From positions 65,425,666-65,489,665 of the forward strand of contig CM031857.1 of assembly GCA_018697195.1 (NCBI GenBank): DNA of 64,000 nucleotides, in the 5' to 3' direction. Of the stretch, positions 27,433 through 42,300 are shown piece after piece. Each line of letters starts with the position of its first letter. Position 1 is the stretch's first letter. The notes beneath the pieces were generated by a model, which made no database searches, was not told where the DNA came from, and worked only from the letters and a program-made list of their open reading frames with translations. Source of the DNA: Certhia americana (lineage: Eukaryota; Chordata; Aves; Passeriformes; Certhiidae). The position numbers and the translations under genes were made by a program.

Positions 27433-28396
27433 TTGCTTAGCCAAAGTCTGCTCTTTCCTGCAATTTGCTTACAAACTGTATCTAGTTTTTAATTTGAGAA
27501 TTCTATGTATCAGTCAGATGATTTCTTACCGTTTTACCCATTAATTTCTGAAAATGTTCTATTATTGGACTATTCCTTGGGCTTGATTCAACAATCTCAA
27601 TTAATTGTTGGGTTACTCTAGCTGTAGTCAAGAGTCCTTAATCATGTATTTTATCTCACACTGTTTAACACTTAACAGACCTATTTGATAGGAGACTAAA
27701 GATTATTTTTTTTCCCCTTCTGAACACTGGTACTTCAATGTTATTTGATCCTCAAAAGTCGTTAGATACCGTTCCTTAGAGCATGAGTGTATTACAGTTA
27801 AAGGATCAGACCTGGAAAGTCTGCTATTGTCTGTACTTCATGTCCCTATCTCCAATCACTTCCTTTTTTACTCTGGAAACAGGAACTATTTAAAATACTT
27901 AAAAGAGATTTTCACTGAAAGTGTCCTTCTTATAATTACTCATGTCACTAGACACTGTCTTTTCTGAAAAGAACTCACATAGTACACAGTATTTTAAAAG
28001 CACAAAACCTTAACAAATATTGATTCTTAAATAACAATTTCATTCCAAGAAATAACTTGGAAAATATCATCTTCCTGAACAGACCTTTTGGAGAGTACTA
28101 AGGCAAATGCCTCCTCACATTACAGTTCAGTTTTTGCCACTCTTTACTGTTGTTAAGCCAGCAAATCAAAGACAGTTTCACTCATTTTGAGGGTTCCCAC
28201 CCCTGTTCCTGCAGCAATAGTATTATTAACAGAGTTCTCTTTGCTCCACCAAAATTTTAATCTTCATTACATCTCTATAGTCCCACTAAACACCACCGCT
28301 GTTTACCAAAAAAACCTAGGCTATGCAAGCTTAAACAAGGGCAAAATAAATGTTAGTCATGATGAGCATCTGAAAGAAAAAAAGGACTGCAAAGGG

Positions 28397-28416
28397 AAAA
28401 AAAAAAAAAAAAAAAA
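28397..28416. repeat. Poly-A tract with flanking GGACTG duplication
   Basis: A 20-base A run is flanked by near copies of AAAGGACTGCAAAGG and AAAGGACTGTGAAAG. The flanking similarity looks like local slippage more than a target-site duplication. Confidence 0.7.
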
Positions 28417-31400
28417 GGACTGTGAAAGATTTAATGAGCTCAAGCTATTTAACTTATCAAAGAGAAGAAGTGAAGATCTGAAAGTACCTACCCAGGAAAC
28501 AAAATTTCAATAATGTAAGCAGCTGATAAGCATGTAGCAAGCAAATGCAGAAGAAAAAAAAAAAAAGCAACAAAAAAAATCCCAACATAACAGAAGGCAG
28601 CGACTAAGCAGACTTAGACTGATATGTGAAGAATCACAATTACTTTAAATCTGAGAAAAGTTTGATTGCTCTTCTGAAATATTTCATTAAGTGCAAATTA
28701 TTTTGGAACCTAAAGCAGAAATTCTAAAACTGTATTATAGAGACAGGTCATTTATTTACTCTCTCCATATATTTATCTTCCTTCTGGCAATAAAGGTATA
28801 AGGTGCCTCAACCTGTCTTACCTGACTGCTTGTTCATACACAAATGAGTCTCACTCCTTTTTCGTGAATGCAGAACATCCAGTACCCTATTTGTAATTCC
28901 TTCTTTCATTTCAGCAGTTTCTGAAGGAACTTCAGAGAAACATCTCTAACTATAAAATTTACTGAGCAAGTGACCTGAATCAGCTTCAGAAAGTTAGTGA
29001 AAGAGAGACATGATATGTTGTTATCTATGATGAGATGAACACACTGAAACAAAATGAGAAAAGTGAACTAATAGGATCTGAAACATGGAAACAGCTTGTG
29101 GAATTATTTGGAAAGTGATAGAACATAAAGAGGAGCACAAAACCATATGTACCTTTGTGTACCTCCAGTATTACACTAAGGTGACTTGCCTACACACCCT
29201 ATGAACTAGTCCAATTAAGGCAGCCTGGATAAAGAAAGAGTTACAGTGACTTTAGTGTTCTGCTGTATTGAGGAAAAAAAAGCATGAAGTAGAAGGAGGA
29301 TATTTAAATTGAAAATTGTAGGAAAAAGTACATTAGATACCTTAAAAATTACCAATTGAAAGTCTCTCATAGTTCATAAACTTATTAATGAAAATTATTT
29401 TTTAGCTTGCAAAAATAATGATTATATTTTATTTTACATTTGCAGTTATCTGAATTAAGATGCAGGAAAATATTTGGAGTTCCTTCTCAAATTTTTAAGG
29501 GGAATATTTTGATATGAATGATTAGGAATATGCATAGGTAAATTCCCTTTTGAACTGCTTTCATACTTGAACTCAAACATCTTTAAGAAGGGATGGAAGC
29601 AATTATTTCTGTTCTGATAATCTTGAAAAAAAAATGGCAGTAGAACCACAAAAGGCAGAGTGAATAATATTTTAAGATTCACAGAAACATTCATTTATCC
29701 AAGGAAATTCATTGTAGCAGATCTAAACCGCATGCTCCATTTCAAATGGCTTATAAGATATCAAAGAATGGCACTTGGTAAGACAAAAGCAGTTCGAAGT
29801 CTTAAAAAAAAAAAAATAAAAGCAGAGATACAACTGTAACAAAGCTCTTTGAAACTAGTAGAAGCCTCAAATACAAGCTCATTTAGGACATGAATCTATT
29901 CTTCTGGAAACCGATTTGCAAACATGAGACGTTTCCAGAGCAGTAACTAAAATACAACATAATTATGTTCCAAATAAAAAGAAGCATTTGATTGTTGAGT
30001 TGTTTCATGAGCAGGTCTGTGAGCACAGATCTGCAGTGGCAAAAAAAGATGCCTATTAAAACCAACTATCAAAATATTATCTAGCTTTTCAAGAGCAATC
30101 ATGAACCTGCAGAATTATTCACTAAACCCTAGTGGAGGTTTAATATTTATCTTTCTTACAACATGTATTTTCAACAATGGCTACAAGTACAGACAATAAC
30201 ATTATTTAAATTGGAATCTGAGATAACTACAATTCTTACAGCTACAATACCTTAAAGAACTCATTCTTTCAAAACATGAACCATCATCTCAGAATAGTGA
30301 TAATAAAATAATCATCACAATAGTAACAGCAATGGTGGAAGATAGCAACGATAACTTTATTGAGCTAAATCTCTCTCCCCCTCTATATCTACACATATAA
30401 AAAGTGTTTGAAGGGTTTCTTAGCAGTATAATTAAACAAAAAAATCCAACCAACTAAATGGTTAATATATTTCATTTACTTTTGTACTTAAATATACATT
30501 ATGGATGCTCAGCAAGTGTGTTTTTACATAGTTCAGCTTGGAGGTTAATGGCCAGATCTCCTTGTTTTCACCTGCAGTCCTGTTTGCAGCTACAGAAAAT
30601 CAGTAAAGAAACTTAAATCATTCAATGAGAAACCAAACTTCAGGGGGAAAAGGGAGTCGTGGCAATAAAAAATATAAATTGCTTCTACAAATATGAAATA
30701 TGGCAACTATATATATATTCACACTTTTCATTAAAGTAATTCCTAATTTCAGTGACCAGCAATTCTAACAGGGCCTTGATCCTTTTAAATACAGGATATA
30801 TTGAAATTAACATAAATTCAGCTTGTCTTTGAAAGCTTCTGAGGAACAGTTGCTTGGGTAGTGTTCTAATATTGACCTAGAAAAGTTAGAAGACAGAAAA
30901 TGCAGAATTGGGCTGCTCAGTCTCAGCCAGTCTATACACAGCAGCTAGAGAATTACAGGCATGGGGTTTTTTTTCAATAATACTGTCCCAGAAGCAGCCT
31001 TTGAACAACAGGCATATTTGGTATACCTAAGTAAGTAAACAAAATTAGGTAAGAAAAAAAATATATAAAATATTCTAAAAATATGCCAGCTTTGTACTTG
31101 AATATTTTTCAAGTCCCTTACAAAATGGAAACAGAGTGGTTGAGCCGTTTTTGGTCAGGTCTCTCCTCTCTACCCAAAAGAGTTACGAAAATTGCCGATT
31201 CTTTGAAAATGCAGGAAGGTGGAGATTCCACCTGTTAACTCTTTTACATTCCAGATCATCTTGTGTGGCAGGTAATGTAAGTGCTTTAGTACATTTGTAC
31301 TGGCATCTTCTGAGGAAGCTATTTGTTTCAGGCAGAAGGGGAGTACACGGTCTGTTAAGTCTGTGGGCATCTTGCTATTGCTTCCATATTCACTGCACCA

Positions 31401-34400
31401 TAAAGACCCAAATAATCTATATTCTAGGTATCCCATGTAGCAGAGTGTTTAAAGCATTAATAACATTGCAACAATAAATATGAACCACTAAAAGCTGCTG
31501 AATATTCAGTACTATGTGAAAAAGTAGCATTTGTTCCTGTTAAAAAATATGCTGATATTTTTAAAAGATGGAGCAATGATCAACACCTTTCATACTGGAT
31601 GGCATACTGAATTCTAGACTTCACAAAACAAAAGACTTATCACAAACATTCCTAAACCTCCTGACATCTTCAGAAATTCAGACAAAAGACATTCTTCTCA
31701 ACTGTTCATCCCAGTAAATCTCAGACATTTCAGTGTAGACAAATGCCAAAGGGAAAAAAAATCAATCAAACAATTAAAACAACCTACTAAATTTCACTAT
31801 ATAACAAAGGAGGAACAGTGTGTGTTATATAATTTACAAAAACAGCAAGACATTATCATAAATTCTGCCGACAAGGGAGGAGCTGTAATTCTGTGGTACT
31901 GGGATCATTACACTAAACAGGCAGCAAAACAAATGGCAGAAATGCGTTACTTTAAAATGCCCTGTTTTTTTTTCATTCAGAAGTTGTACAGTTATTTCTA
32001 TAGCATGAAATTCCATATAATATGTATACAAGCTATAATGATATCAGAGTAGGGAAAATGCCAGAATTCACAAGCCAAATAAGGGGACACCCTACCATGG
32101 TAAGTTACTCCCAACTTCCTGAAAAAGTAGCTGTCTTATGACTTGGCATCAAGCCCATGTTGAAACCCTATCAACATAAATACTGCCTTCTTTGCATGCA
32201 CAGCAGACCTTAATGAACATCACTTCCAATAATACAAAGTACCTTCTCTCCACTGTGGACATTTGGTGGTATATAATATTACCATTTTGAAACAGAAAGT
32301 TAAGCAGTTAAGCCCCTTACAGTTCAAAATACCCCATAAAATCTACAAACCATTACTGACATCAAAAATGGACTAAAAGAATTAATATTTCAGAAATTCA
32401 TTAAAAATTAAGAATACTCATTTTTACAAGTTCCTAAGTTTAGCAGAGTATGTTCTTCTGCCAAATTGTTTCACATTTAAGGAGAAGATTTTTATTCCCA
32501 AGAAAATATTGCGAGCTGTAGAACTGAACCACAATTTCTTGTCTTCTTTAAAAAGAAATATATGGATTGCACGTATCTTACAAATGCTTTTAACAGGAAC
32601 TAATTTTACCAGCAACAAGATATACTAGATATTGTATATACTAGTATTTACAGCATTGTGTACATTATCTAAAATATTTAACAGAAGAAACTTTTCATCA
32701 TTTATTGAAATGTTCTGTGGTAAGTTCTGGAAAATGCTATTTAAACAGCATGATAACACCTTAATTCTGAAATTTATTAATTTCTGTTGTTTTACTGTGA
32801 AGAAATTGGAATGTTTTTAACCCAATTTCCAAAACTACTATTAAATTCTTAACTCTGAGAAATTCAGCTCTAGACCAAATGCTTCTGACAGAAGTTATCA
32901 TTCTTCATCCCAGTGAAGTGATAGTGAAAATGAAAACAACAGGATAGAAGCCAATCTTTCAACTCAATATTCTACATCTTCCCCTCCATGAAACCTTCGA
33001 ATCACATCAATACAACTCCAAATCCTGCCTTCTTCTATAAAAGCCTCTTTTGGTTATTGTGCAGCTTCAAGAACAAGACTTCTCCATAAGGCAGCCCTCT
33101 CTTGCCCATTATTAGCGACTTCTATCCCCTATAACATCTCAAATCCTTCCCCAGATATGAATGCACTCACCTTAACTACCATTCCCTATTTAGTTCACAT
33201 TGCCTGTGGTTGCTGCACGGTCTCCAGGGTGCACTGTTGAGGAATTACAGTTCTGCCCTGCCTTCTTTGCCCATTAGGTACCAGAAAACTGTTCACTCAC
33301 GGTGAAGATTGCAGCACTTACAGAAGTAGCCCCATATGCGAGATTCTTAGGCGTGAATATGAAAAAGGGAAAGGGGGGGTTCAAGGACACTAATCCCACT
33401 CTATCCAACAATCTCCTGAAATCAGTACTGTCTGTATTGTGGATAGAGCTAGTGGACGAACAAAATACTGGCATGTCAGTTAAAGAAAAGGCACGCGGAA
33501 AGAGCATATGCACAAAAATAGTCTTCAGATAATTTCCAGTGCTCTGTCTGCAACACCAATAAAACCATCAAGTATCTCTTTAGACTGAAAAGATACCAAC
33601 TTCTACAGAATGTTGTAAAGTAAACTTTACAAAAGTTTCCAGACGATGAAAACACAGTGTAAGGATACAGAGAACTCTGGTTTTCCCATGTAATTTTGTC
33701 CACCTACATAGCTTTCGTTTTTTTGTTCTGAATGGCTGGGATCATTGCCTCTTTCCACAAAAGAAGGGTACTTTGGGGGGGTGGAGGGGGGGAAGGAGCA
33801 GGGAGGTGGAAACAAATGCCTTTAGAATTCTTGAAGATCAGACTGAAAGTAACTAGCTGTAGCAAAACCCAGCTTGCTCTGCTTTAGCCAGACTGAAGGC
33901 AACCACAGAAAGAAAACAAGAGAGATTTCTTTTCTTCCCCTCTTCCCTCCCCTTCAGAAGCACTAACAACTTTTCTCTTCTAGCTTAGCCACTGAAGGAG
34001 GAAAGTGATAATCCCTTTGAAATTCAGCACTTAACACCTATACGGTAGGTGATAATTGCTGCATTCCAAGAGGATTAGCACAGTGGAACCTACTTTACAG
34101 TGAAGTCAGACCATTCTGAACAGAGCGAAGTTTTCCTAAACCCATGCCTATTCAGGGAAATCTTGAGTTTCCCACTGTTTCTGGGTAGACAAGGATCTTG
34201 TGGCTTCTGATGTGTTTCCATCACATCTGCAAAAAGCCACTTAAGAAACCAACTGGTGTTTAAAACAGCTAGAAGAATAGAGTATTCCTAAAGAAGTGCA
34301 AACTAATATAACTTTACTGACAGCTTGTGGAAAATGCTACACAGGCTAACTTTTCTTACGGACAGTAGAATATTTCAATCATCATTAACATTTGGCAGGA

Positions 34401-36040
34401 GTATTGTGAACTACCCTCACAGTAAAACAGTAGTCAGTAATTTAATACTGTATCAGAATCCAGAGGCCTTAGTTACACTGCCTGATCCTGCACAGCTATA
34501 GGAGATGCATTCTATACTAATGTTGGGCCACTAAGAGGGAAAAAATTACAAAGTCCCCAAAAGTTCCCAAAAAGTAAGAAGTATGACTAGTACAAGTCTA
34601 CTGAAAAAAGAGAGTAATTCAGGGCTCAGTAATTCAGGAGAGTAATTTCAGGGCAGAGACTCAGGCTCAACCTACGTTCCAGAGTTCTTCCATTGTGCAG
34701 CACCTCCCAGAGAGTAGAGGATGCTCTGTAACAAGTGAGCTTCTCTCCCGGAACAAGCCAAGACACACAGGACATGGAGGATGGTGTAGGTCCCTCCCTG
34801 TCTCACCCTTCTCTGCCACCAGAACATGGCCAGAGGGAACATCCAAAGGAGGAAATCAATGCTGTACCTCAGACACCCACCTCATTTGTTTTGCAATACA
34901 CAGCAGAACAGCTTGCCAAGATTTAGTAAAGCAGATTTCCAAGAGAGAGAGAAAAGTGGCTTCCACTGCCTTCATACATTTTTGTTTCAAAGATTTTACT
35001 CCTCCCTTCATTACAGCTCACCCCCCTCCTGTGTCCTTCTTTTAAATATAGCGTTAAAACCACTCTGTAATCCACAGTTCATTTTCCAGGCTAGGCTCAG
35101 GGCATTGCCATTTGGATGCAAGCAAACTTCATGGCAGACAGGATGAGGATAGGCTTCCCCCACCCCGTCACCTCCATCATTCATTTCTTTCCCCATTGCC
35201 CGACCACTTGCAGCAACACAACTGCTGAGGAAAGCACAGGGTGACCTGTTTTCACAAAACAGATGAGGATTATTAAAAGTAATAATGAAGGGGAGAGAGC
35301 AAGGGGAGGGGGAGACAGTATTTTCAACCTAGACCTGATCCTGTGCCGAAAATGGTCACACACGGCTGTACAGGGGCTGTACAGGAGTGCAATCAGGGTG
35401 CCTGGAGGAAACAGAAGAAAGACACAATTATCTAAACAAGTCCTGCTATCAAAAAAGGCTGTAAATCACAGCCTTACCTCTACAGAAGAAATATAAACAA
35501 CAGAGACCATTTATCTGCTTAAGGAACCATTTATCTGATTATAATACCTATATTATAATACCTCTAATACCTATCATATTTATATGGTACATTTATTAAC
35601 ACATGATCAACTAATACATGGATTTATTTAATACTTGCTTTTCATTAATTTTCAAGTTGCCATTATTTCCTCTCTGTATGAATGTTCCAGATATTGATCT
35701 CTGCAAAAGAACAACCCCTAGCCAAATTTTAAAGGAGAAAAAGTATCAGTAAAAGCTTAATACGTTAAACTTGCTTATGTATAAATCTGTTAATTTATAA
35801 ACACATATTAATTTTTTGAAATTTCTCTTGAATTTGCAAAGTATACCTCAAGCTCCCTTATTTCACTGCCACACATTGGTAACGAAGGAAGACTAAACTG
35901 AGAAAATCTGCCAGCTGTAAATGTCAAGATTATTCCCACCTTATTACTGATACTCTTTTCCACATAGTCCTCAAATCCTCTGATCATCATATATGGGAAG
36001 TGAGCACTTAGGAACAATGTCAAAGAAACTATTTCAACAT

Positions 36041-36073
36041 CCAGACAACTCTTAAAACCAGACAACTCTTAAA
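36041..36073. repeat. 17-bp tandem duplication
   Basis: CCAGACAACTCTTAAA occurs at 36041-36056 and again at 36058-36073, separated by one A. It is a simple slippage-type duplication in the intron. Confidence 0.9.
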
Positions 36074-36929
36074 GTGAAGATAACTCCCAACAGCCAAGTA
36101 GATTAAAAATGGTGACTGAAGACAGAATTTTCTCCTGGGCAAACTGCCAATTTTTTTTTTTAAAGGTAAACTCCAGCTTTTAATTATCATGAACACTCCT
36201 CCCTGTGAGCATTGCCACTGCCTGGATCATCTTAAAAAGGAATAAAAATGGCATCCCACGACTGTGCTGTGGAGCTCGGCTTTCCAACAAGCACAACAGA
36301 GACATTGCAATCTACTGCCTATAAGCAGAGCTGCAGAAGTTGAACTCCAGTATAACCAAAAGGAAAGAAATTTTTTAAAAGCAAACAGTGCCACAGTCAA
36401 GTGAATATGGAGTGAAAGAGGGGTAAAGAAGGCACATTAAAGCCTGGTTGCCACTTTTCCTAATGGTAATTTTAGTAGTTACTCCTTCTTCTGGTTCTGT
36501 AAATTAAATTCTCTACTAAGAAAGCTAAATCAAGGATGATTAATATCTTCTGATTTAACTTCCCTTCCTCCCTCAGTTCAAAATGAAGTGAAAGTTATCC
36601 TCAGCCTGGCCTGTCATGGTGGGCAATGGTCCAAATCAAGAAAACTAGGTCAAGCATCTTTTAAAGCCAGTATTATATGCTTTAGTTTGCATAGTTATCT
36701 TTTTGTTTCTAATACAATACTGTTTCACACAGTATTTTGAATGATTTTTTTTTTTTTAAAGGGTGGAAAATTAACATGATAATAATGAAAACAATATACA
36801 TCCACTTGTCTAAGGAAATGTCCATAACACGATTATCTTCTTTTTTTCCAATTTATATGTCTACTGCAACATTTTATAATTATTAGAAGATACTCCAGGG
36901 CATATGTTGTGCTGGTGTACAGCGACTTC

Positions 36930-37420
36930 TCTGGTGGCTGAAATCATTCAGCCTGTGGACTCGTGAATCACAAAGCACCCACGGCTCAGCAAATCCTCGT
37001 ATGACACATGTCATGTCGTATCTCATTGCTTCAACGCAGCCCTTGCACTCCGCCCGTCTCACCAGCAGCCGCACACTTAACCACAGATGGACCGAGCGCT
37101 GCTGACATCACACCCCCCGAATTCATCCCTGCTCCCATCCCCACCTAGCAAAGCACAAGACAGAATTCACACAATTCTTCTCTGGGTTAGGCTGGTACCA
37201 GACAATTCGCAGGGGTGTCTGAATTTCGTTGCAGGGCGGCTATTGCTGATTGAGCAATTCCCAGCAGTCTTTAGTAGGTGTTTAAAACCACCTCAAGTTA
37301 GCCGAGCAAGTGATCTGCGTGGGGAGAGTACCAAGGAGTTCCTTCCTACATCAGGGAGGTGCCTGCCCAATAGCAGTGGGTACAACCAGCGCTCTAATCA
37401 CTGTTGAAATAATTGATAGC
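36930..37420. promoter_or_regulatory. CpG-enriched patch inside the AT-rich intron
   Basis: CG dinucleotides are clearly denser here than in the surrounding 10 kb (for example ACTCGTGAATC, CCTCGTATGAC, CAACGCAGCC, CTCCGCCCG and GGACCGAGCG). The patch includes the facing pair ATGACA-CA-TGTCAT (near 36999-37012). No open frame has family resemblance. It may be an intronic enhancer, an alternative promoter or a lncRNA promoter; the sequence does not decide. Confidence 0.35.
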
Positions 37421-38329
37421 GCTGTCTATCCACACTATGACAGACAAAAGCTGAAATGTATTAAACATAGCAATCCATCATCCCGCAGATGGGTAGCAGG
37501 AGCCAACAGAGTTCAGAGGGAGCGACTCCTGCTGCTAACAATGGCTGAAGTACTGACAGTTCACTACTCCTCCTTGCTCCTCACCAGGCTCTTCTCCCAG
37601 CTTCCCAAGAGCGATAAATGAACAAACAGTCCACTGAAGAAGAAGGATTTAAATGCTGTAAACTGCTGATAGCTATTATTCCAACTCAGATTGTCTACAA
37701 ACAAGCTTAATGAGATATCAGTTCCCTTCTTTAAAATAAAATTAAAAAAAATAAAAACAAAAACCGAAATATAAAAAAAAAAAGAGGTGGTTACATTAAG
37801 GAATTGTGAATTCAAATAAAATAAGAACCTCCCTAAAAAAAACCCCACCAAACTTAAAATAGTTAGGTGTGTAAATCTCATCTGAATATACGAGAAGCTG
37901 ACGAGCTAAATATCTAGCACTGGCAGCTGGCAGCTGGAGACAAGCTACAAACAACAGTGCTCCAAATTAAGAAGTAATTTATGTGGAATACATCATTATT
38001 TTAACATGAAGGATACAAAGCTTTAAAGGAGAGAGGAACTGCTAGCAGACTTTTAAAGAAAAGTAAGTCTAGAGCAAAGTAAAGCTATTTATGAAAGTTG
38101 ATTTTTCTTTCCTGACTTATTTCTTGTAGGACACATGAGTCACACAATATTGCCAAAGGAAAAACTGCAACTGCTAACACCACATTAGTAAAGTATAAAA
38201 GGGAAAGACACTTTTCTTAGCATTTCAGCCTTGTCATTTCCAATTTTCTGCTCTTTGGACATGCTTGTATTCAAATTCTGGAACATCTATTCAGCATATC
38301 AATCCTAATTAGACAATCTGGGTCTGGAA

Positions 38330-38470
38330 AGGATGAGAGCTGGGTCATTTGCATAATTTAATCATAAATACTCAGTGATACATATTTCCAAATGCATTTG
38401 TACAATTATCTTTTCATCCTTGGGGCAATGGTATTAATATGATTAGGCAATATTTCTGGAAAAAACAGAC
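38330..38470. promoter_or_regulatory. Candidate conserved element with octamer and SOX-like sites
   Basis: This unique segment has a perfect octamer ATTTGCAT (38347-38354), the 12-base palindrome CAAATGCATTTG (38389-38400) and a SOX-like CAATGG (38425-38430), with homeodomain-type AATTTAATCA and TTAATATGATTAG stretches. It lacks repeats and has a balanced, non-decayed look. Conservation was not tested. Confidence 0.35.
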
Positions 38471-39164
38471 AAGTATGCACTCTTTTTAACTGCAGCTTAG
38501 GGCGATATGAAAAATTAATTAATTTCTGAAGAAAATCAATTTCTGTACGTGACCACATTAGACATTGCTAAACCAAGACACAGAGTCCTTTCTCAATCAG
38601 AACATTTTATCATTCTTTTTCAAATTCTGATTGTTATATGAACATTTCAATAATAAAACTGTTAGTTTATTTAAATTATCTTAATGCATAGGCATGGAAA
38701 AGTGACTATTTCTTCTTCAGGTTACCGCAGCAGACATGGTGTTTTAAAATATGTATTGTTTGACCAGTCAATAGGAAACCTTAGCATTTGGTCTGAACTC
38801 ATCTTATGTGATCTTTTATTAATGCACATTATACCGATTGAATTCAAGGACAGCAGGAAATAATTCAGCTCTGAAAACCACAGCTGAAAAATATACAACG
38901 ATGCTAACTGAAAGTATTTTAAAATTAATATAAGGTTTCTACCTTGTTTGTTTTGCTACGAAGAATTAGATAAGGTGTTTCTTCAACAGAAGCATACACA
39001 TTATAAAAATGTTGTGACATATGCGGGATACAGCCAAGCACCCAGGTGGCTAATCTCATTTTTAGAAGAAAGATGCTGCTTTGTATGTTAATTGGTGCAA
39101 AAAAAAAAAAAAATTACATTTATGTTTTTATATGTACCGTCTTTATTTCTTCTCAATCAACAGA

Positions 39165-39300
39165 AAAAGTAGAAATTACTGCATGCAAATGTTCAATATT
39201 CATTTAATTTGCATGAAGGTGCTTGAACAATTTTTTTATTCTAACAAGCTCATTTTTCATGCGTTTTGTCTTTCATCCTAATCTAGCATCTGTCATTCCT
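39165..39300. promoter_or_regulatory. Candidate conserved element with two inverted octamers
   Basis: ATGCAAAT (39183-39190) and ATTTGCAT (39207-39214) are perfect octamers in opposite orientation. Beyond the first comes GTTCAA and beyond the second TTGAAC, which gives a nested dyad. The segment has no repeats and few long homopolymers. It lies 0.8 kb from the other octamer-bearing segment at 38.35 kb. Confidence 0.4.
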
Positions 39301-42300
39301 TTTTGAAGTTATTATCGGCCCAATTCCCTCTTGGACATGGTTGCTGGGTGACCGGTATCTTAGCACCCACTTTGACAGGAACAGATGTGAATCTGATCAA
39401 GAGATTTCCCATGAGTACCTGAAATCACAAACAACTTTCGGGAAAAACAAACAGCCTTGCTGTCACCGTCCCTCTCTCGCCCTCCTTCCCATCCCTTCCC
39501 CCATACCCCCCAAAAAAGAGTATGAGAAAGTTGATGCAGAGTCAACCAGCATCATTAAAACACATTATTATCTGGCAGGTGAGCTCCCCGAACACCTCTC
39601 TAGCTGCTTCTACCTTCAAACGCCAACTCTCAGCTTTAAGTTTTAATAACCCCCCTTTGAATACTTACAAAGACAACTGTTCGTTTCTAAGGTCACCATC
39701 TTCTAAACATTCTCACGTTGAACCTGTTTTCGTCACTTGAATGCTCTCATTTAAATCAATGGGATTACTCGTGTAAGCAAATTTCACATGCACGCAAGGA
39801 CCCACCAGTTGTTTTATAACACCTAACTCACATTTTGATTACAAATAATGTTCTTTGATCGCTCCCACATTTGGTTGCTGTTGTCTGTGAAATTCCAGCT
39901 TATGAAAACATTGCTAGCTATGCGGAGTACCAATACTGATAATATTTAAGGACCTGCATAATTTTATTACTTTAAATCATCCAACTGAGATGCTATAGGC
40001 AACAGGACTCCTTACACAAACCACAGCTTCCTGCTTGCAGGATTAAGACTTCTATATACAATTCAATATCATACTGTCTATATTCCTTGCTGGATACATA
40101 GGAAAAATAGGAAGAAACAGGAATTATGGCTGTATACTTCTGAAATAAACTTAGAACCATAAAAAGCATAGGTAAGAATTTTCAGATTAAGTGTATTACT
40201 AAAAAAAAACAATTTTTTCCATTCCTAATTAACATCTCTGCCACAAAAATCTTGCCCAACATCGAAATCTACAGTGAAGCTTATTTCTTCTTGCTTGCTT
40301 TCCCAGGCACTACTCTAAACATAGCCCTACTTAACGAAGAGAAAGGACACAGTTGTGATCCAAAGACTGAAAATTTGATCATACATATGTAAACTTGTAA
40401 GGCCGCATGTGACAGCAACACCGGATAAATTTGCTTTAACATGCTGTCAACCAGCCTTTCACTGCTGCCTCTTCACGATGCTACTCTTCAGCATGTTCCC
40501 AGCCCCATAGCCTCAGGGCTCTTGTCCCTACTGCTACCGCTAGGGTTAGCAACTGCTCCCACTAAGCATCCTCTGTATCTCAAGTTTTCACAGTGCCTCA
40601 TGAAATACAGCTTCCGTGAAGAATAGTAAATTTTCATCTTCTCTTTTTTCCAGATCCAGACAGGTGTGTGATGAGAAGAAAGTAACCAGGGGAAAGAGGA
40701 AAGAGAAATGAAGAGTTTGAATTTTCAAAGATCCGAATTTGTTCCTTCCTTCTGAGTAGTTGTTCTCTGATCAAAAAGATAACAAAGGGATTTTTTTTCT
40801 TTCTAGTTCAGATTAAAGAGAATTTAAGACAAACATTTCAATCACAATGAAGAATTTATTGCCACCTATAGGTGATTTTAAATTTAATTTAATTTCCCTT
40901 ATTTACTATGAAAATTAGAAAGCAGACAAACCATTTCATTGATAGGTCAAAAGCCTTAGAATAGTCTGATCTAAACTTATTCTGGATACAGTAAAATTCA
41001 AAGAAATCTTCTACTCAACTTAAGAACAATGGAACTACAAAGAAAAAGCCAAGCAAATAAGAAAACTGTTCAAGCCCCTAATTGGACCTCTCTACCTTCC
41101 ATTAAAAGTCATGTGGGAACAAAATTATTTGCTGTGTCTTGGAAAAAAATATTCCCCACTCTACCCACTTAGGACATCAGCACCCCATAGCAGTCAAACC
41201 TGTTGATGGGACACGATGTACATGTTTATATTAAATACATAATGGTCATAAAGTACTCACCATTTAGAAGACCTGCCTTTCACTTTGCCAGTCAAAACAA
41301 GAACAAGCCTTTGATACTGTCCCCTACAATGATTCCTCACGAAACAGTCTGATTATCCAGACCGGCAAAGTCATGAATGGCTCAACACAAACTGCACATA
41401 TATCCATTTCTCACCTACCAATCCCTTTTGCCCAAAACAAAAAAGGGACTGCAAACTCAGACCTAGCCCCCTCTGCCACATCCACAGTGACAAACTGAAA
41501 GCCTACAGCCAGGGACGATCAGCTGAGCTGTTCCATCGATCTGGAGTGTTACGATGGCATTAAAGACAAAAACATCCATGCTAGATTAGTAGTATCCAAA
41601 TCTGTCACTCATTCACCAGAAACAGGTAGGCTTAGGCAGGCACTTAATGCCAATTTCAGCACTGAAAATATATTTCAAGGACTGAAAAGACTGACTAAGA
41701 ATAGGAAAAGAAGGTGAAAGCAAAGCCTGGAAGGTTTTCAGAGCCTCTGTGGGATAGTAATTGCTGAAGCAAACTTAAGCTGAACAGAACACTCAGTTTG
41801 TTAAATAAATCAAAATGCAAGCTAACTCTAATTTTAATGTAACACTTTAAGTGTTTGAACTAAAGAACCCTTCCATGTCCTTAGGGCCCACTATTTCAAC
41901 TTAGCCGGCATAGTGCAACCTGGCAATACAGCAGCAGGAACACTTGGCCAGCACAAATACCACACCACCTCACCAGAGAGAGGTAAGCATTCACCCTGGG
42001 GTATTTAGGCCTCAGGCTCAAACCAAAGTACTGAAGGAGGAATGCCATGGGAGCACCTACTCATTATTTCAATTGATTCCAAGATGAGGCGAGATGAACC
42101 ATGATTTCCCAAATCCGAAATTTTTAGTCCAACTAAGGGAAGGAGGAGAAAGGAAGAATGGAGTCTTGGGAGCCTTCTTGTGAACTGTCTCATTGGGCAA
42201 CTCCTTCTGAACTTTGAGTCACAGTGTTCCACGTTCCATGCAAGTAGCCCAATATCTGCAGTTGTTCCCTCCTCTATAGCCCACAGAACATGTACTGACT

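Noticed and set aside
28187..28513. 108-codon plus-strand frame with a lysine run
   Set aside because: The lysines come from the poly-A tract at 28397-28416, and nothing else supports a gene or a processed pseudogene.
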